A DNA stretch of 64,000 nt from Prosthecobacter sp. (GCA_017853885.1 JAFMIR010000015.1:1-64000); one strand, 5' to 3'; positions 37,138 to 47,337 are shown, counted from the first letter of the stretch. Notes: generated by a model not told the origin, from the letters alone. Numbers and translations are program-made.

Positions 37138-39741
37138 ATGCCCAAAACCCTGATTATTGCCGAGAAGCCCAGCGTCGCTGCCGATCTCTCCCGTGCGTTG
37201 GCCAAAGCCCCCGGCATGAAGCCCTTCACCAAGGAAAAGGACTGGTATGAGAACGAGACGCACGTCATTTCCTCGGCTGTGGGCCACTTGCTGGAGCTGG
37301 GGATGCCAATGGTGAACGGCAAAAAGATCGGTTGGGGCTTCTCCAGCCTGCCCATTCTGCCAGAAAAATTCGAGCTGAACCCCATTGAGCAGAGCGAGGA
37401 TCGTTACAGGGTTTTGTCGCGCCTGATGAAGCGCAAGGATGTGGAGTCCCTTATCAATGCCTGCGACGCCGGACGTGAGGGAGAACTCATTTTTCGCTAC
37501 ATCGTCGAGGCCACGGGCTGCAAGAAACCGGTCCAGCGTCTGTGGATGCAGTCGATGACCCAGGGGGCCATTTTAGATGCATTCAAAAAGCTGCGCAGTG
37601 ACGAGGAGATGCAGCCGCTGTCCGATGCCGCCAAATGCCGTAGTGAGAGCGACTGGCTCATCGGCATCAACAGCACCCGCGCCCTCACGGCGCTCAATTC
37701 ACGTCACGGTGGTTTCCGTCTCACCCCGGTAGGTCGTGTGCAGACGCCGACACTTTCCATTTTGGCCAAACGTGAGCGTGAGATCGGCGCCTTCGTGCCG
37801 CGCACGTATTGGGAGGCCATTGCGCTCTTTGAGGTGCCTGGAGGTCGCTACCAAGGACGCTGGATCGACGAATCATTCAAGAAAGACGAAAACGACGAGC
37901 ACAAAAAACAGGAGCGCATCTGGGACGAAAAGACAGCGCAAGCCATCGCCGACCGCTGCAACGGCAAACCGGGCAAAATCGAGCAAACGACCAAACCGGC
38001 ACGTCAAGCTGCCCCGTTGCTTTACGATCTCACAAGCCTCCAGCGCGAGGCGAGCAACCGTTTCGGATTTTCCGCCCGTCGTACATTGCAAATCGCACAA
38101 GCGCTGTATGAAAAATACAAGGTGCTGACTTATCCGCGAACGGATTCGCGTCATCTGCCAGAGGATTACATTGGCACGGTAAAAGACACGCTGCAGACCT
38201 TTGCCAGCCATGATAGCCGCAAGCAGGATGCGCTGCCGCACGAGCTTGGCACACACGCCGCAATGGCGCTCAATAACTCATGGGTGCGGCCGAACAAGCG
38301 CATCTTCGACAACTCGAAAGTCAGTGACCACTTTGCCATCATTCCAACCGGTCAGATTCCGCCGAAGGAGCTACCGGAGGCCGAGCAGAAGCTCTTTGAC
38401 ATGGTGGCGCGTCGCTTTGTGGCTGTGTTTTTCCCGGCTGCGGAATTCGAAGTCACGACTCGCATCACGCGCGTGGGAGGCGATGCCTTCAAGAGTGATG
38501 GCAAGGTGCTCAAATCCCCCGGGTGGCTTGCTGTTTATGGTAAAAAGGCCGCCGAAGAAGCGGCCGAGGGAGACGAAAACGCCGCTAAGCTGCTCGTGGC
38601 TGCGAATGATGGTGATGTGGCCAGCACGCTCAATGTTGAGGTGAGCGAACTGCAAACCAAGCCGCCGCCCCGCTACACGGAGGCTACGTTGCTTTCCACG
38701 ATGGAAGGCGCAGGCAAACTGGTGGAGGACGAAGAATTGGCCGATGCGATGAGCGAGCGCGGTTTGGGTACGCCGGCCACCCGTGCGGCGATCATTGAAG
38801 GACTCATCATGGACCGCTACATTGAGCGGGTGCAGCGTGACATGCATGTGACGCAGAAAGGCCTTGCACTGACCGAGCAGATTTCGGACATCGGCATTGA
38901 AGTGCTTTCCTCTCCCGAAATGACCGGACAGTGGGAGTATAAGCTGCGCCAGATGGAGCATCGAGAACTCGACCGCGAACGCTTCATGAAGGAGATTCGC
39001 TTTTTGACGAATCAAATCGTCGAAAAGACCCAGGCGGCGTCCAAGGCTGCCAAAGAGAAGGTTTATCCAGATTTTCAAGTCACCTGCGGCGTTTGTGGCA
39101 ACCCGGAAGGTTACAAGCAAACAGAAGAGTTTTACGGATGCAAAAATCCGAAGTGTAAAGTGCGCGTTTACAAGACCGTTGCTTCACGTCAGCTCAGCGA
39201 TGAAGAAATTCGGATGCTGATCGAGAAACGTTTCGTTGGTCCGCTGGAAGGCTTCCGCAGCAAGAAGGGCAAGGAATTCAACGCAGCGCTTTCCATCAAG
39301 GACGACATGAAGGTTGCCTTTGTCTTCGAGGGCAACGATCCCGACGCTTTCAACTGGGACGAATGTGCCGTCATTGCGAAATGCCCCGTCTGCGCTCTCA
39401 AAAAGCGCGAGAGCTTCGTTTACGACACGCCAGACGGTTACCAGTGCAAAGTCGCCGCGCTCGAAAGTGGCAAGTGCAACGCCCGCCTCCCCAAGGTGCT
39501 GTGTAAAAAGGATATTACGCCCGAAAACGCGCGTGAATTCTTCGAAGCTGGCAAGACTTCGCTGATTGTGAACATGATCAGCAAGCGTGGTCGTCCCTTC
39601 AGCGCCTTCCTTGCCTGCAAGCCGGGCGACAAACGTCTGCTCAGCTGGGAATTTCCGCCGCGCGAGCCAAAGCCCAAAGCCGCGAAAAAACCAGCTGGAG
39701 TTCGCGGTCGTCAATCAGCCAAGTTAGCCGAAGAAGGATGA
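37138..39741 (+). CDS. topB: DNA topoisomerase III (type IA)
   Basis: 867 residues, longer than E. coli TopB (653). The TOPRIM domain opens with IIAEKPSVAADLSRAL and has CDAGREGE with D110. The active-site tyrosine is Y332 in TYPRTDSRHLPEDY. LTPVGRVQTPTLSILAKRERE and RGLGTPATRAAIIEGL are the other core landmarks. The extra C-terminal part holds a four-Cys zinc ribbon (CGVCGNPEGY, then GCKNPKC, about 650-680), a further Cys-containing segment and a topoisomerase C-terminal repeat (ITPENAREFFEAGKT). It relaxes and decatenates DNA. ATG 37138 starts exactly at the family N-terminus. Confidence 0.94.
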   Translation: MPKTLIIAEKPSVAADLSRALAKAPGMKPFTKEKDWYENETHVISSAVGHLLELGMPMVNGKKIGWGFSSLPILPEKFELNPIEQSEDRYRVLSRLMKRKDVESLINACDAGREGELIFRYIVEATGCKKPVQRLWMQSMTQGAILDAFKKLRSDEEMQPLSDAAKCRSESDWLIGINSTRALTALNSRHGGFRLTPVGRVQTPTLSILAKREREIGAFVPRTYWEAIALFEVPGGRYQGRWIDESFKKDENDEHKKQERIWDEKTAQAIADRCNGKPGKIEQTTKPARQAAPLLYDLTSLQREASNRFGFSARRTLQIAQALYEKYKVLTYPRTDSRHLPEDYIGTVKDTLQTFASHDSRKQDALPHELGTHAAMALNNSWVRPNKRIFDNSKVSDHFAIIPTGQIPPKELPEAEQKLFDMVARRFVAVFFPAAEFEVTTRITRVGGDAFKSDGKVLKSPGWLAVYGKKAAEEAAEGDENAAKLLVAANDGDVASTLNVEVSELQTKPPPRYTEATLLSTMEGAGKLVEDEELADAMSERGLGTPATRAAIIEGLIMDRYIERVQRDMHVTQKGLALTEQISDIGIEVLSSPEMTGQWEYKLRQMEHRELDRERFMKEIRFLTNQIVEKTQAASKAAKEKVYPDFQVTCGVCGNPEGYKQTEEFYGCKNPKCKVRVYKTVASRQLSDEEIRMLIEKRFVGPLEGFRSKKGKEFNAALSIKDDMKVAFVFEGNDPDAFNWDECAVIAKCPVCALKKRESFVYDTPDGYQCKVAALESGKCNARLPKVLCKKDITPENAREFFEAGKTSLIVNMISKRGRPFSAFLACKPGDKRLLSWEFPPREPKPKAAKKPAGVRGRQSAKLAEEG

Positions 39742-39812
39742 GCGGATAGGTGTCACCGCCTGCAACCTTCGGTGTCGACGAACGTTCACCTTGATGATCA
39801 AATCGGCTACGC

Positions 39813-41735
39813 ATGCATTGGATCACCACTTTTCGCGCCAAGCTCATCCTCACCCTCTTTCCGGTGGTGGTTGCGGTCACAGTGATGGCGTTGCTGATGG
39901 CTGAGCGAAAGTTCAGCGCCAACTACCGTCGGCTGTTTGACGAGCAGTTTGAGGAGCATGTCGCTGAGCTTACCTCGGCGCGAAACAAGCGCTTCGAGGC
40001 GCTCTCCACCATCCTGCAAAACATGGCTGCCCAGCCCAAGGTGGTGGAGGCGATCCAGAAGAAGGACTTCAAAGAACTCTCGCAGTTGCTGCGGCCTCAG
40101 CTGGAGACGCTGGCTGAAGAACGCTTGCTGGCTGAGTTTCCCGGATTGAGGGAAAACGAGTCCAATCGAGGCCCTTTGGGCAGGTTTCCCGCCTCGAATG
40201 ATCGCTCGAGAGGCTTCAAAGGCCGCGATGGGCGCTTTCCCCCAGGCCAGAAGCCGTATGTGGACTTCATCGATGCCAAAGGGAACTTCGTGGGAGCGCC
40301 GCAGCAGCGCACCGCGGCTGGTCTTGGTCTGGCGCGGGAAGCCGAGGACCATGGCGATGTGAGGCGAAAGGGGGGCAAAATGCCTTGGCTAGGCGACCGC
40401 AAATTCGAGCAGGTTCTTACCGAGCAGGAGGTCGGTTACTTCCGGGTCGAGCAGGAGAATCGCAACGATGGCCGGCCGACCGAGCAGGTGCGCGAGGTAT
40501 TCATCACGCCGCTGCGCGATTCCAAGGATCAAAAGTTTGTCGGAGCCTTTGTATTTGGCCTCCCGCTGACATCCTTGACCGAACGGGTGCTTTACGAGCA
40601 GACGAAGCGTAGCGATCATGGTGAGATCATGAGTGGCATCTGGGTGGAGGACCAACTCGTCTCCAGCACGATCCCGCATGAAAAACGCGAGGAGGTCACC
40701 ACGCTCATGCAACAAGCCTTCAAACATGGCGAGAGGACCCATCGTGAACTCACGGTAACGATGGATGGTGTTCGCCACCAGCTTCTATATCGCGTACTAA
40801 ACCCCGGTTCGCCATTCCCGCTTGCTGCGCAACTCAATCTCTACTCGCTTGCGGCTCTCGATGCGGAGATCAACGAGCTCCGTTGGAGTGTGGGTGGGTT
40901 GGCCCTTGTGGCGCTTGGCATGGGTTTGGTGGTTCTGCTGCTTGTCTCACGCACGCTGTCCGGCCCTGTGAGCGAGTTAGCAGAAGCTACAAGGCAAATC
41001 GAACAGGGGAATTTTGCTGTGCGTGTGCCTGTGTGCCGTCGGGATGAGCTCGGGATGCTGGCCGCCTCCTTCAATCAGATGGCAGCGGGCCTAGCGCTTC
41101 AGGAAAAATATCGCAGTGTGCTCAATGCTGTGGCAGATCGTGCCGTGGCTCAGCAACTCATTGAGCAGTCCGGAACGCTCGGAGGGGAATTGCGGCAGGT
41201 GAGTATGCTTTTCTGTGACATTCGCGGCTTCACGGCGATCACAGAGGGTATGCGGCCAGCAGATGTGATTGAAATGCTGAACGAGCATATGACTGCGCTT
41301 ACAGATATAGCTTATGAACATGGTGGCATTGTGGATAAATTCGTGGGAGATCTCATTATGGTGCTGTTTGGAGCTCCACGCAGCACAGGGTCGGATGGGC
41401 TTCGCGCCGTTCAATGTGCTCAGGCCATGCTCCAGCGTCGCGGTGAACTGAATCAAACGTCGAAACACTCACTCGAAATGGGCATTGGTATTGCCACAGG
41501 TGCCGTCGTTGCAGGGTGCATGGGCAGTGATCAGCGTCTAAGCTACACTGTCATCGGTCATCGTGTGAACCTTGCTTCACGTCTATGCAGCATTGCCCAG
41601 CCAAGTGAGATTGTAATGGATGAGGAAACCTATTCAGAGGCCCGTGCCATCGTGAAGGCAGATCCGATGCCGCCAATGCAGCTCAAGGGTATCTCTGAGC
41701 CTGTTCATCCTTGGCGGGTGTCCCTGTGCTCTTGA
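39813..41735 (+). CDS. Membrane class III adenylate/guanylate cyclase with sensor and HAMP domains
   Basis: 640 residues. Transmembrane helix 1 is about 8-29; an extracytoplasmic sensor region of about 320 residues follows; helix 2 is about 358-380; a HAMP domain (SGPVSELAEATRQIEQGNF) follows; the class III cyclase domain fills about 460-640. Metal-binding aspartates are in LFCDIRGFT and KFVGDLIMVLFG, and the lysine of the latter block fits adenine selection. VNLASRL supplies the Asn/Arg transition-state pair. It would make cAMP in response to an external or membrane signal. The ligand is unknown. Confidence 0.92.
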   Translation: MHWITTFRAKLILTLFPVVVAVTVMALLMAERKFSANYRRLFDEQFEEHVAELTSARNKRFEALSTILQNMAAQPKVVEAIQKKDFKELSQLLRPQLETLAEERLLAEFPGLRENESNRGPLGRFPASNDRSRGFKGRDGRFPPGQKPYVDFIDAKGNFVGAPQQRTAAGLGLAREAEDHGDVRRKGGKMPWLGDRKFEQVLTEQEVGYFRVEQENRNDGRPTEQVREVFITPLRDSKDQKFVGAFVFGLPLTSLTERVLYEQTKRSDHGEIMSGIWVEDQLVSSTIPHEKREEVTTLMQQAFKHGERTHRELTVTMDGVRHQLLYRVLNPGSPFPLAAQLNLYSLAALDAEINELRWSVGGLALVALGMGLVVLLLVSRTLSGPVSELAEATRQIEQGNFAVRVPVCRRDELGMLAASFNQMAAGLALQEKYRSVLNAVADRAVAQQLIEQSGTLGGELRQVSMLFCDIRGFTAITEGMRPADVIEMLNEHMTALTDIAYEHGGIVDKFVGDLIMVLFGAPRSTGSDGLRAVQCAQAMLQRRGELNQTSKHSLEMGIGIATGAVVAGCMGSDQRLSYTVIGHRVNLASRLCSIAQPSEIVMDEETYSEARAIVKADPMPPMQLKGISEPVHPWRVSLCS

Positions 41736-41762
41736 TCTAGGCCCGAGAAATGCTTGGCCTTG

Positions 41763-43661
41763 ATGACATTCTGCGCTGAAATGCAGTCGATGAGCGAGCC
41801 AGCCAGTTCTGTGTGTGTTTTCGCGCCGGTGGCGCGGAAAGTGCAGCGGCGTGTGGTGTTGCGGAGATGGTTGTCTTGGCTTCAAAACACCGTTTGGCCG
41901 GTGAGCATTCTGTTCATGCTGATGGTTCTCTGGGCGCTCCGTGGCAGCATGAGTGTTGTGGCCGCATTATGGGGGGCTTGGGGGCTTTGGAAAATCAGTG
42001 GACTGGTCTTCTCATGGCTGAGTAGGCCAGGTGCATTCAATGCACTGGCTCTATGGGATTGCGCTGCCGGTCGACGGGAGGCTTTTGCAAGTGCGTGGTG
42101 GTTTGAGGATTGCCAAGAGTCTTCTGAAGCGGCGCAGAGGCATCTGGAGGCTCAGAAGGCCATCTTGAAACCTGCCATGAGCAGGTTGCCCAATGATCTG
42201 CCGGTCCGCCCTCCTCGTTGCTTGATGGTGCCGCTCTTGCTGGTGATTCTAGGTACCTGCATTGGCGCCATGCGGATGCCTAACCAAGACATGTTGAGGC
42301 TCGATGATGCGATGGCAGTGAAAGCCACCGAGGCCGCAAAAGAACTGGCCAAGCTCGATCTGGAGAAAAAAAAGTTCAGGGGTCTCAAGGTAGAGGAGCA
42401 GAAGCAGATCGAAGATTTGAAGGCGAAGCTCGACCAGACTGCTACTGAGCTAGCGAATGCTGTTGGCAAGGATGCAAAGCAGATGCTTGCCGAGCTTGAG
42501 CGCCGCGCCCGCGAAGCGGAAAAGCTCGCCGATGATTTGGCGAAGGGCAAAGATGATTGGGCAAGTGTCAAGCTCATTGAGGAACTCCGCAAGCATGCAG
42601 ACACGGCCGACCTTGGTGATGCCGTGGCTGCAAAGAATGCACCAGCCGCAGCCAAAGCCGCTGAGAAGCTCAGTGAGGATCTTAAAAGTCCGCAGATGCC
42701 GAAGGACGCCCAGCAGCGCTTGAACAACACGCTCAAGGAAGTGCAGAATAAGGCGGAAGCCGACGATCGAAAACGTGTGGTCGGCCAGCATGTGATCGGC
42801 GCGGGTGATCAGCTGCAGAAAGGTGATCTCAGGGGTGCTGCATCCGAATTCGAAAAACTGGCCGATAAGATGCGGGATGCCGCTTTGCGCGAAGAAGCTC
42901 AAAAAAAGCTTCAGCAGCTCGCCGAACAGCTTCGTGAGGCAGGCAGTCGCATCACCGGAGAGAATCAAACCGGTGCGATGCAGCAACTCGGGCAAAACAA
43001 TCCGCAAAGCGGCCAAAGCGGATCGAGTCAGTCAACCGTCCCACAGGCGGGGCAACAGCAGGGCGGACAGAAGCTCCAGCAGCAGCAAAGGATCGTCCCA
43101 CCGGGCATCGGCCAGCAGCCACAAAACCAGATGCAGCAGCCACAAGGCGGGCAAGGCCAAGGGCAGCAGCAAATGATGATGGCGCAACCTGGACAGCAGG
43201 GGCAGCCCGGTCCTCAGGGGCAGTCTGGGCCTCCGATGTTGATCGCACCCGTGCCGGGCAAGAATCCTGCAGATCGCTCAAAAGATCCAATGATCGTCAT
43301 GCCCGGCAAGGCGCCCGATGATCCCAACCAGCCAAGTTTCACGACATCAGCGCCATCTAACGCTAACAAGCCAGGCGTGGGCAAGGCAGACCTGAACAAC
43401 ACTCCCACCGCAAAGCAGGACTCGGTGAAGAGTGACATGGTGCAAGCCCAGCAGAACGCTGAAGGCCAATCCACGCTGCGCAGTGTGGAAGGCGGTGCCC
43501 GCCGGGAGCAATCCACTCGCTCCGCCGCAGAGATCGCACTGGAAGCTCTTCAGGTTGAGGAGGCTGCGCTGGATGAGGCCGCGCTTCCGCCCGCGCGCCG
43601 TGAACAGGTTCGCCGTTATTTTAACGAGCTTCGCAAACGCTTCGAGCCGTCGCAGAAGTGA
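41763..43661 (+). CDS. Membrane-anchored coiled-coil and Gln-rich protein (DUF4175-like)
   Basis: About 632 residues; the start is uncertain (ATG 41763, 41781 or 41790). Two hydrophobic segments near residues 40-75 and one near 160 are followed by a long Lys/Glu/Ala coiled coil (about 180-390) and then a Gln/Gly/Pro-rich low-complexity stretch (about 400-500) before a short charged C-terminus ending in ARREQVRRYFNELRKRFEP. This plan is seen in large proteins of MoxR/VWA (Bat-type) gene clusters. Here none of those genes is adjacent. Function unknown. Confidence 0.7.
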   Translation: MTFCAEMQSMSEPASSVCVFAPVARKVQRRVVLRRWLSWLQNTVWPVSILFMLMVLWALRGSMSVVAALWGAWGLWKISGLVFSWLSRPGAFNALALWDCAAGRREAFASAWWFEDCQESSEAAQRHLEAQKAILKPAMSRLPNDLPVRPPRCLMVPLLLVILGTCIGAMRMPNQDMLRLDDAMAVKATEAAKELAKLDLEKKKFRGLKVEEQKQIEDLKAKLDQTATELANAVGKDAKQMLAELERRAREAEKLADDLAKGKDDWASVKLIEELRKHADTADLGDAVAAKNAPAAAKAAEKLSEDLKSPQMPKDAQQRLNNTLKEVQNKAEADDRKRVVGQHVIGAGDQLQKGDLRGAASEFEKLADKMRDAALREEAQKKLQQLAEQLREAGSRITGENQTGAMQQLGQNNPQSGQSGSSQSTVPQAGQQQGGQKLQQQQRIVPPGIGQQPQNQMQQPQGGQGQGQQQMMMAQPGQQGQPGPQGQSGPPMLIAPVPGKNPADRSKDPMIVMPGKAPDDPNQPSFTTSAPSNANKPGVGKADLNNTPTAKQDSVKSDMVQAQQNAEGQSTLRSVEGGARREQSTRSAAEIALEALQVEEAALDEAALPPARREQVRRYFNELRKRFEPSQK

Positions 43662-43667
43662 CGGGCC

Positions 43668-45185
43668 TCACGGCTGAAGCTTGTAGCAGACTGCTTCGCG
43701 ATCATTGCGCAGCAGAAGCCAGCGTCCGGCCAGTGTCGGAGGATTCCACGTTTTCGAATGCAATGCGTTGATGCGGCTCAGCTCGATGAGTTTTTCCGGC
43801 GAGAGCTTCACCAGCAACACGTGACCTTTTTCAGCCTGCACGAGCAGCAAGTCCTCACCCACGCGGATTTGCTGCCCGTAGCCATAACGACCTTCACGCC
43901 ATGCCCGTTCGCCATTGTCGAGCTTCACACAGCAAAGCGTGCCTTCATCGAGCGCATAGGCGTATCCTGAGCTGATGCTCGCGCTGCTGAATTTCGTCCG
44001 CGGATTGCTTTCTGCCCAGATGACCTTCGGCTGCGGCGTATCGCGGACTTCGAGCAAATGGCTTTTGACGCCATAGCTGGAGGTGATGAGCAGTCGATTC
44101 GTGCCTGCGGCCACGGGTTGGCCCACTTTAGGGAAACTGCCTGGCCATTCAAAAGTCCATCGAATGCTCCCATCCGCTGGATCATGCCCGCTGACACTGC
44201 CGCGGTTCACGGTGACGATCTGCTCTTGTCCGGCGAGGTTCATGCAAATCGGCGAGGCATAGCTGCCGCCATCGCTTCCGGCCTTCCATGCAAGCTTTCC
44301 GGTGCTGCGATCATAAGCCATCAGCGAGGCACCATTCTCTCCCCCGGAGCACACGACATGCTGCTCAGTGAGCAGTGGTGAGGCACTCTTACCCCATTCG
44401 AGATTCCTTGAGGCTCCGCCGTCCTTCAGCACTTCCGCACGCCACTTCAACTGGCCGGTAGCGAGGTCGAGGCAGTTCAGGATGCCAGTGCCGCCTAGCG
44501 TGAAGACCGTGCCGGACGCGATGTCAATCGTTGGCGTTGCCCGTGGGCCATCGCCACCGAGCATCTCGGAAAAGATCGCCTTGTCCGTGTGTGACCAGAG
44601 CAGATTGCCATCCCGAATGTCGTAGCAGGTCACGCATTCGAGATCTTCACGCTGCTCTTGGGTGATCGCCCGATGCCCTGCGATCGCAAAGCCCGACCAA
44701 CCGGCGCCCACCGCGATTCTCCATAACTCACGCGGTGGTTTCGCGATCCAGTCGGTGGCAAATTCAGCGGCAGGGAGGATGCCATCACCTTCCTCGCCCA
44801 GAAAGCGCGGCATGTCTTTCAGGCCTGCGGGTAGTGTTACAACCTCTCTACTGACGGATGCCTGCTTTTCCAAGAGTTTGGGCACGCTTGGCATGTCTTT
44901 GGGTTGCCAGCGAAACGAGAGCTGCGGCCACGCGGAGCCATCGGCAGAGCCTTCGTAGCGAATCGCGAAGCGGAAGAGGAACGCGATGAGGATCATCACG
45001 AGGACGACAGCTCCGAGGCGACGCACACGATGTCCCCGGGCCTTCCAAGCCCACCAGAGCCCATTCATCACGAACCACAAAAGCCCCAGCAGCACCACCG
45101 CGAGGGAGCGCATGACATTGTCTGTGATCCATAGCCAACCCAGCAAACTGCTGACGAGGAGTGTGGAGATGAGATGAAAACGCAT
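43668..45185 (-). CDS. Membrane-anchored PQQ-type beta-propeller protein
   Basis: 505 residues. Two or three N-terminal hydrophobic segments (about 5-20, 25-45, 55-75) replace a cleavable signal, so the propeller is tethered. Repeats include ITQEQREDLECVTCYDIRDGNLLW, ATGQLKWRAEV, STGKLAWKAG and DGSIRWTFEW. It ends 6 bases from the convergent DUF4175-like gene. Function unknown; it differs from the soluble propeller at 32975 in its membrane anchor. Confidence 0.83.
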   Translation of the reverse strand: MRFHLISTLLVSSLLGWLWITDNVMRSLAVVLLGLLWFVMNGLWWAWKARGHRVRRLGAVVLVMILIAFLFRFAIRYEGSADGSAWPQLSFRWQPKDMPSVPKLLEKQASVSREVVTLPAGLKDMPRFLGEEGDGILPAAEFATDWIAKPPRELWRIAVGAGWSGFAIAGHRAITQEQREDLECVTCYDIRDGNLLWSHTDKAIFSEMLGGDGPRATPTIDIASGTVFTLGGTGILNCLDLATGQLKWRAEVLKDGGASRNLEWGKSASPLLTEQHVVCSGGENGASLMAYDRSTGKLAWKAGSDGGSYASPICMNLAGQEQIVTVNRGSVSGHDPADGSIRWTFEWPGSFPKVGQPVAAGTNRLLITSSYGVKSHLLEVRDTPQPKVIWAESNPRTKFSSASISSGYAYALDEGTLCCVKLDNGERAWREGRYGYGQQIRVGEDLLLVQAEKGHVLLVKLSPEKLIELSRINALHSKTWNPPTLAGRWLLLRNDREAVCYKLQP

Positions 45186-45234
45186 GAGAGATCATGCGCT
45201 AGAGCGTGCGGTCGTCACTTCAATTCTTCGCCAC

Positions 45235-45825
45235 TCAACCACGAGAACGCTCAAGCAGGATCATCATCAAAAACGACATCACCAACGCCGCCTGCTCGTT
45301 TTCATCCGCTGGCGTGAGCAAGTCGATGGTGAAGCGACGCTCGACCAGCGATGCCTGTTTTGTCAAACGCATGACAGGAGTGCCGTCTGGGCGTGTAGCG
45401 AGATATTTCGGGTGGATCATGTATCCGGTGAAAAAGCTCACGATAGGAATTCCCCCCAGAAGCGCATCGGCGATCTTCGCCATCGGATTCTCCTCGTGGA
45501 TGGTGAAAGATGGTGCGCCGCCCGCAGGCGGAAAGACCTCATAATGTGCTCGCCAGATGGATTTCATGCCTCGGCGACCCACCGAGCCAAACGTGCTGCC
45601 GGACGGGCTTTTGAAGGTGTATTTGGCTGACCAGTCGATGATGCGGTCTGCCTCGATGGTGGCCAGCAATTCACTGCGTGAAGAATCTTTGAAGAGCTCG
45701 ATCTTCTCGCGCAGTCGAAAAAGTTTTTGTTTCACATAGCACACTGCGCCGCCGGCGGCATCGTTGACGAAAATCTGTGGGCTGAGGGCGAAAAACTTGA
45801 AGGTGAGGGTGAGCGGGAAGTTCAT
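45235..45825 (-). CDS. LURP-one-related (tubby-like) protein
   Basis: 196 residues with the beta-rich pattern of the LURP-one/tubby C-like fold: QIFVNDAAGGAVCYVKQKLFRLREKIELFKD, LATIEADRIIDWSAKYTF, VGRRGMKSIWRAHYEVF. The hydrophobic C-terminal segment LVMSFLMMILL corresponds to the central helix of the fold, as in phospholipid scramblases. Bacterial members have no assigned role. It lies 49 bases upstream of the propeller gene on the same strand. Confidence 0.75.
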   Translation of the reverse strand: MNFPLTLTFKFFALSPQIFVNDAAGGAVCYVKQKLFRLREKIELFKDSSRSELLATIEADRIIDWSAKYTFKSPSGSTFGSVGRRGMKSIWRAHYEVFPPAGGAPSFTIHEENPMAKIADALLGGIPIVSFFTGYMIHPKYLATRPDGTPVMRLTKQASLVERRFTIDLLTPADENEQAALVMSFLMMILLERSRG

Positions 45826-45926
45826 GCGAGAGGCAGTATAGCCAATAATATGCTCTTTTGAGGCAGTTTGTGAAGGGCAGGCTTGCGTCTCGCAGCAGTT
45901 TCCGGTTTGATCCCTGCTCAGCTATC

Positions 45927-47324
45927 ATGAAAATCTCCTTTTGCGGTGCCGCGGGCACTACCACGGGTTCAAAGCACCTCCTCGAAGTGAATGGTCAGCG
46001 CATTCTGCTCGATTGCGGCCTCTATCAAGGGCGTCGGAAGGACACCATCGAGCGGAACAAGAACTTTCCGTTTGATCCGAAGACCATCGACCTCGTCGTG
46101 CTCTCGCATGCGCACATCGATCACTGCGGGGCGCTGCCGCATTTGTGCAAGCTGGGCTTTACTGGCAATATTTATGCCACACCGGCCACGCGTGACCTGT
46201 GCAGCATCATGTTGCCGGATGCGGCCCACATTCATGTGAATGACATCATGTGGTTGAACAAGCACCGGCAGGACAATGAGCCCGAGCTTGAGCCCAGCTA
46301 CACCGTGGTTGACGCGGAAAAGTGCATGCGGCAGTTCGTCACAGCCTCCTACCATCGCCCGCTGACCATCGCTGAAGGTGTGACGCTGACCTTCATAGAT
46401 GCCGGCCATGTGCTCGGTTCCGCCCAAGTCGTTCTCGATATCGACGACCGGGCCACGAAGCGGAAATCACGGCTGCTTTTCTCTGGTGACATCGGACGTC
46501 CCGGCAATGAGCTCCTCAATTCTGCCGAGCCCTGCGAAAACGTGGACCATGTGATCATGGAGAGCACCTATGGCGGCCGCCGCCATGAGATGGCCACCGT
46601 GGCGGATGAGCACCTTGCCGCGATCATCCGCCGCACGGCGCAGCAGAAGGGCAAGCTGATCATCCCTGCGTTTGCTGTCGAGCGCACTCAGCAGTTGCTA
46701 TGTGCCATCGACCGCATGCGCCATCACAACACCGTGGCGGAGATCCCCACCTATGTGGACAGCCCGCTTGCGGTGCGCGCTACGGAGATCTTCCGCCTGC
46801 ATATCGATGACCTGCGTCCGGAGATCCGCGATGCCGTTTTCATGCGCAATGACCCATTTGGCTTCGAGGGCCTGCAGCTCATCCGCACCGTTGATGATTC
46901 GAAAAAGCTCAACCGCCTCAAAGGTGCGGCCATCATCATCTCCGCCTCCGGCATGGCGGAGAGCGGGCGTATCCTGCACCATCTGCGCAACAACGTCAGC
47001 AACCCCAAGAACATCATCCTCTTCGTTGGTTACTGCGCTGAAAATACCCTCGGCTGGAGGCTTCGTGAAGGGCACGAGAGCGTGCACATCCTCGGAGAGG
47101 AGTTTGAGGTGAAGGCGGAAATTGAGACACTGGACTCCTTCTCCGGTCACGCGGACCATGACGAGCTCATCGAGTGGTTTGGCAAAGTCACCGGACCGAA
47201 GAAACGCGTCTTCCTCGTTCACGGCGAGCCTGAGCGTTCATCGCTCTTGCAAGCGGACCTTGAGACAAAGCATCCTGAATCCAATTTTGCCGTCGCAACG
47301 TTCAAACAGGCTGTCGAACTTTAA
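45927..47324 (+). CDS. Beta-CASP metallo-beta-lactamase-fold RNA hydrolase
   Basis: 465 residues. Zinc motif HAHIDH at 61-66, with further ligands in FIDAGHVLGSAQ and LLFSGDIGRPG. The beta-CASP insert and late motifs ESTYGGRRHE, IPAFAVERTQQLL, SASGMAESGRILHHL and FSGHADHDEL match the CPSF73/YSH1-like branch rather than RNase J. It likely cleaves RNA. ATG 45927 matches family N-termini (MKISFCGAAG). The peroxidase gene follows 13 bases downstream. Confidence 0.92.
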   Translation: MKISFCGAAGTTTGSKHLLEVNGQRILLDCGLYQGRRKDTIERNKNFPFDPKTIDLVVLSHAHIDHCGALPHLCKLGFTGNIYATPATRDLCSIMLPDAAHIHVNDIMWLNKHRQDNEPELEPSYTVVDAEKCMRQFVTASYHRPLTIAEGVTLTFIDAGHVLGSAQVVLDIDDRATKRKSRLLFSGDIGRPGNELLNSAEPCENVDHVIMESTYGGRRHEMATVADEHLAAIIRRTAQQKGKLIIPAFAVERTQQLLCAIDRMRHHNTVAEIPTYVDSPLAVRATEIFRLHIDDLRPEIRDAVFMRNDPFGFEGLQLIRTVDDSKKLNRLKGAAIIISASGMAESGRILHHLRNNVSNPKNIILFVGYCAENTLGWRLREGHESVHILGEEFEVKAEIETLDSFSGHADHDELIEWFGKVTGPKKRVFLVHGEPERSSLLQADLETKHPESNFAVATFKQAVEL

Positions 47325-47337
47325 CTTTATCTCTCCC

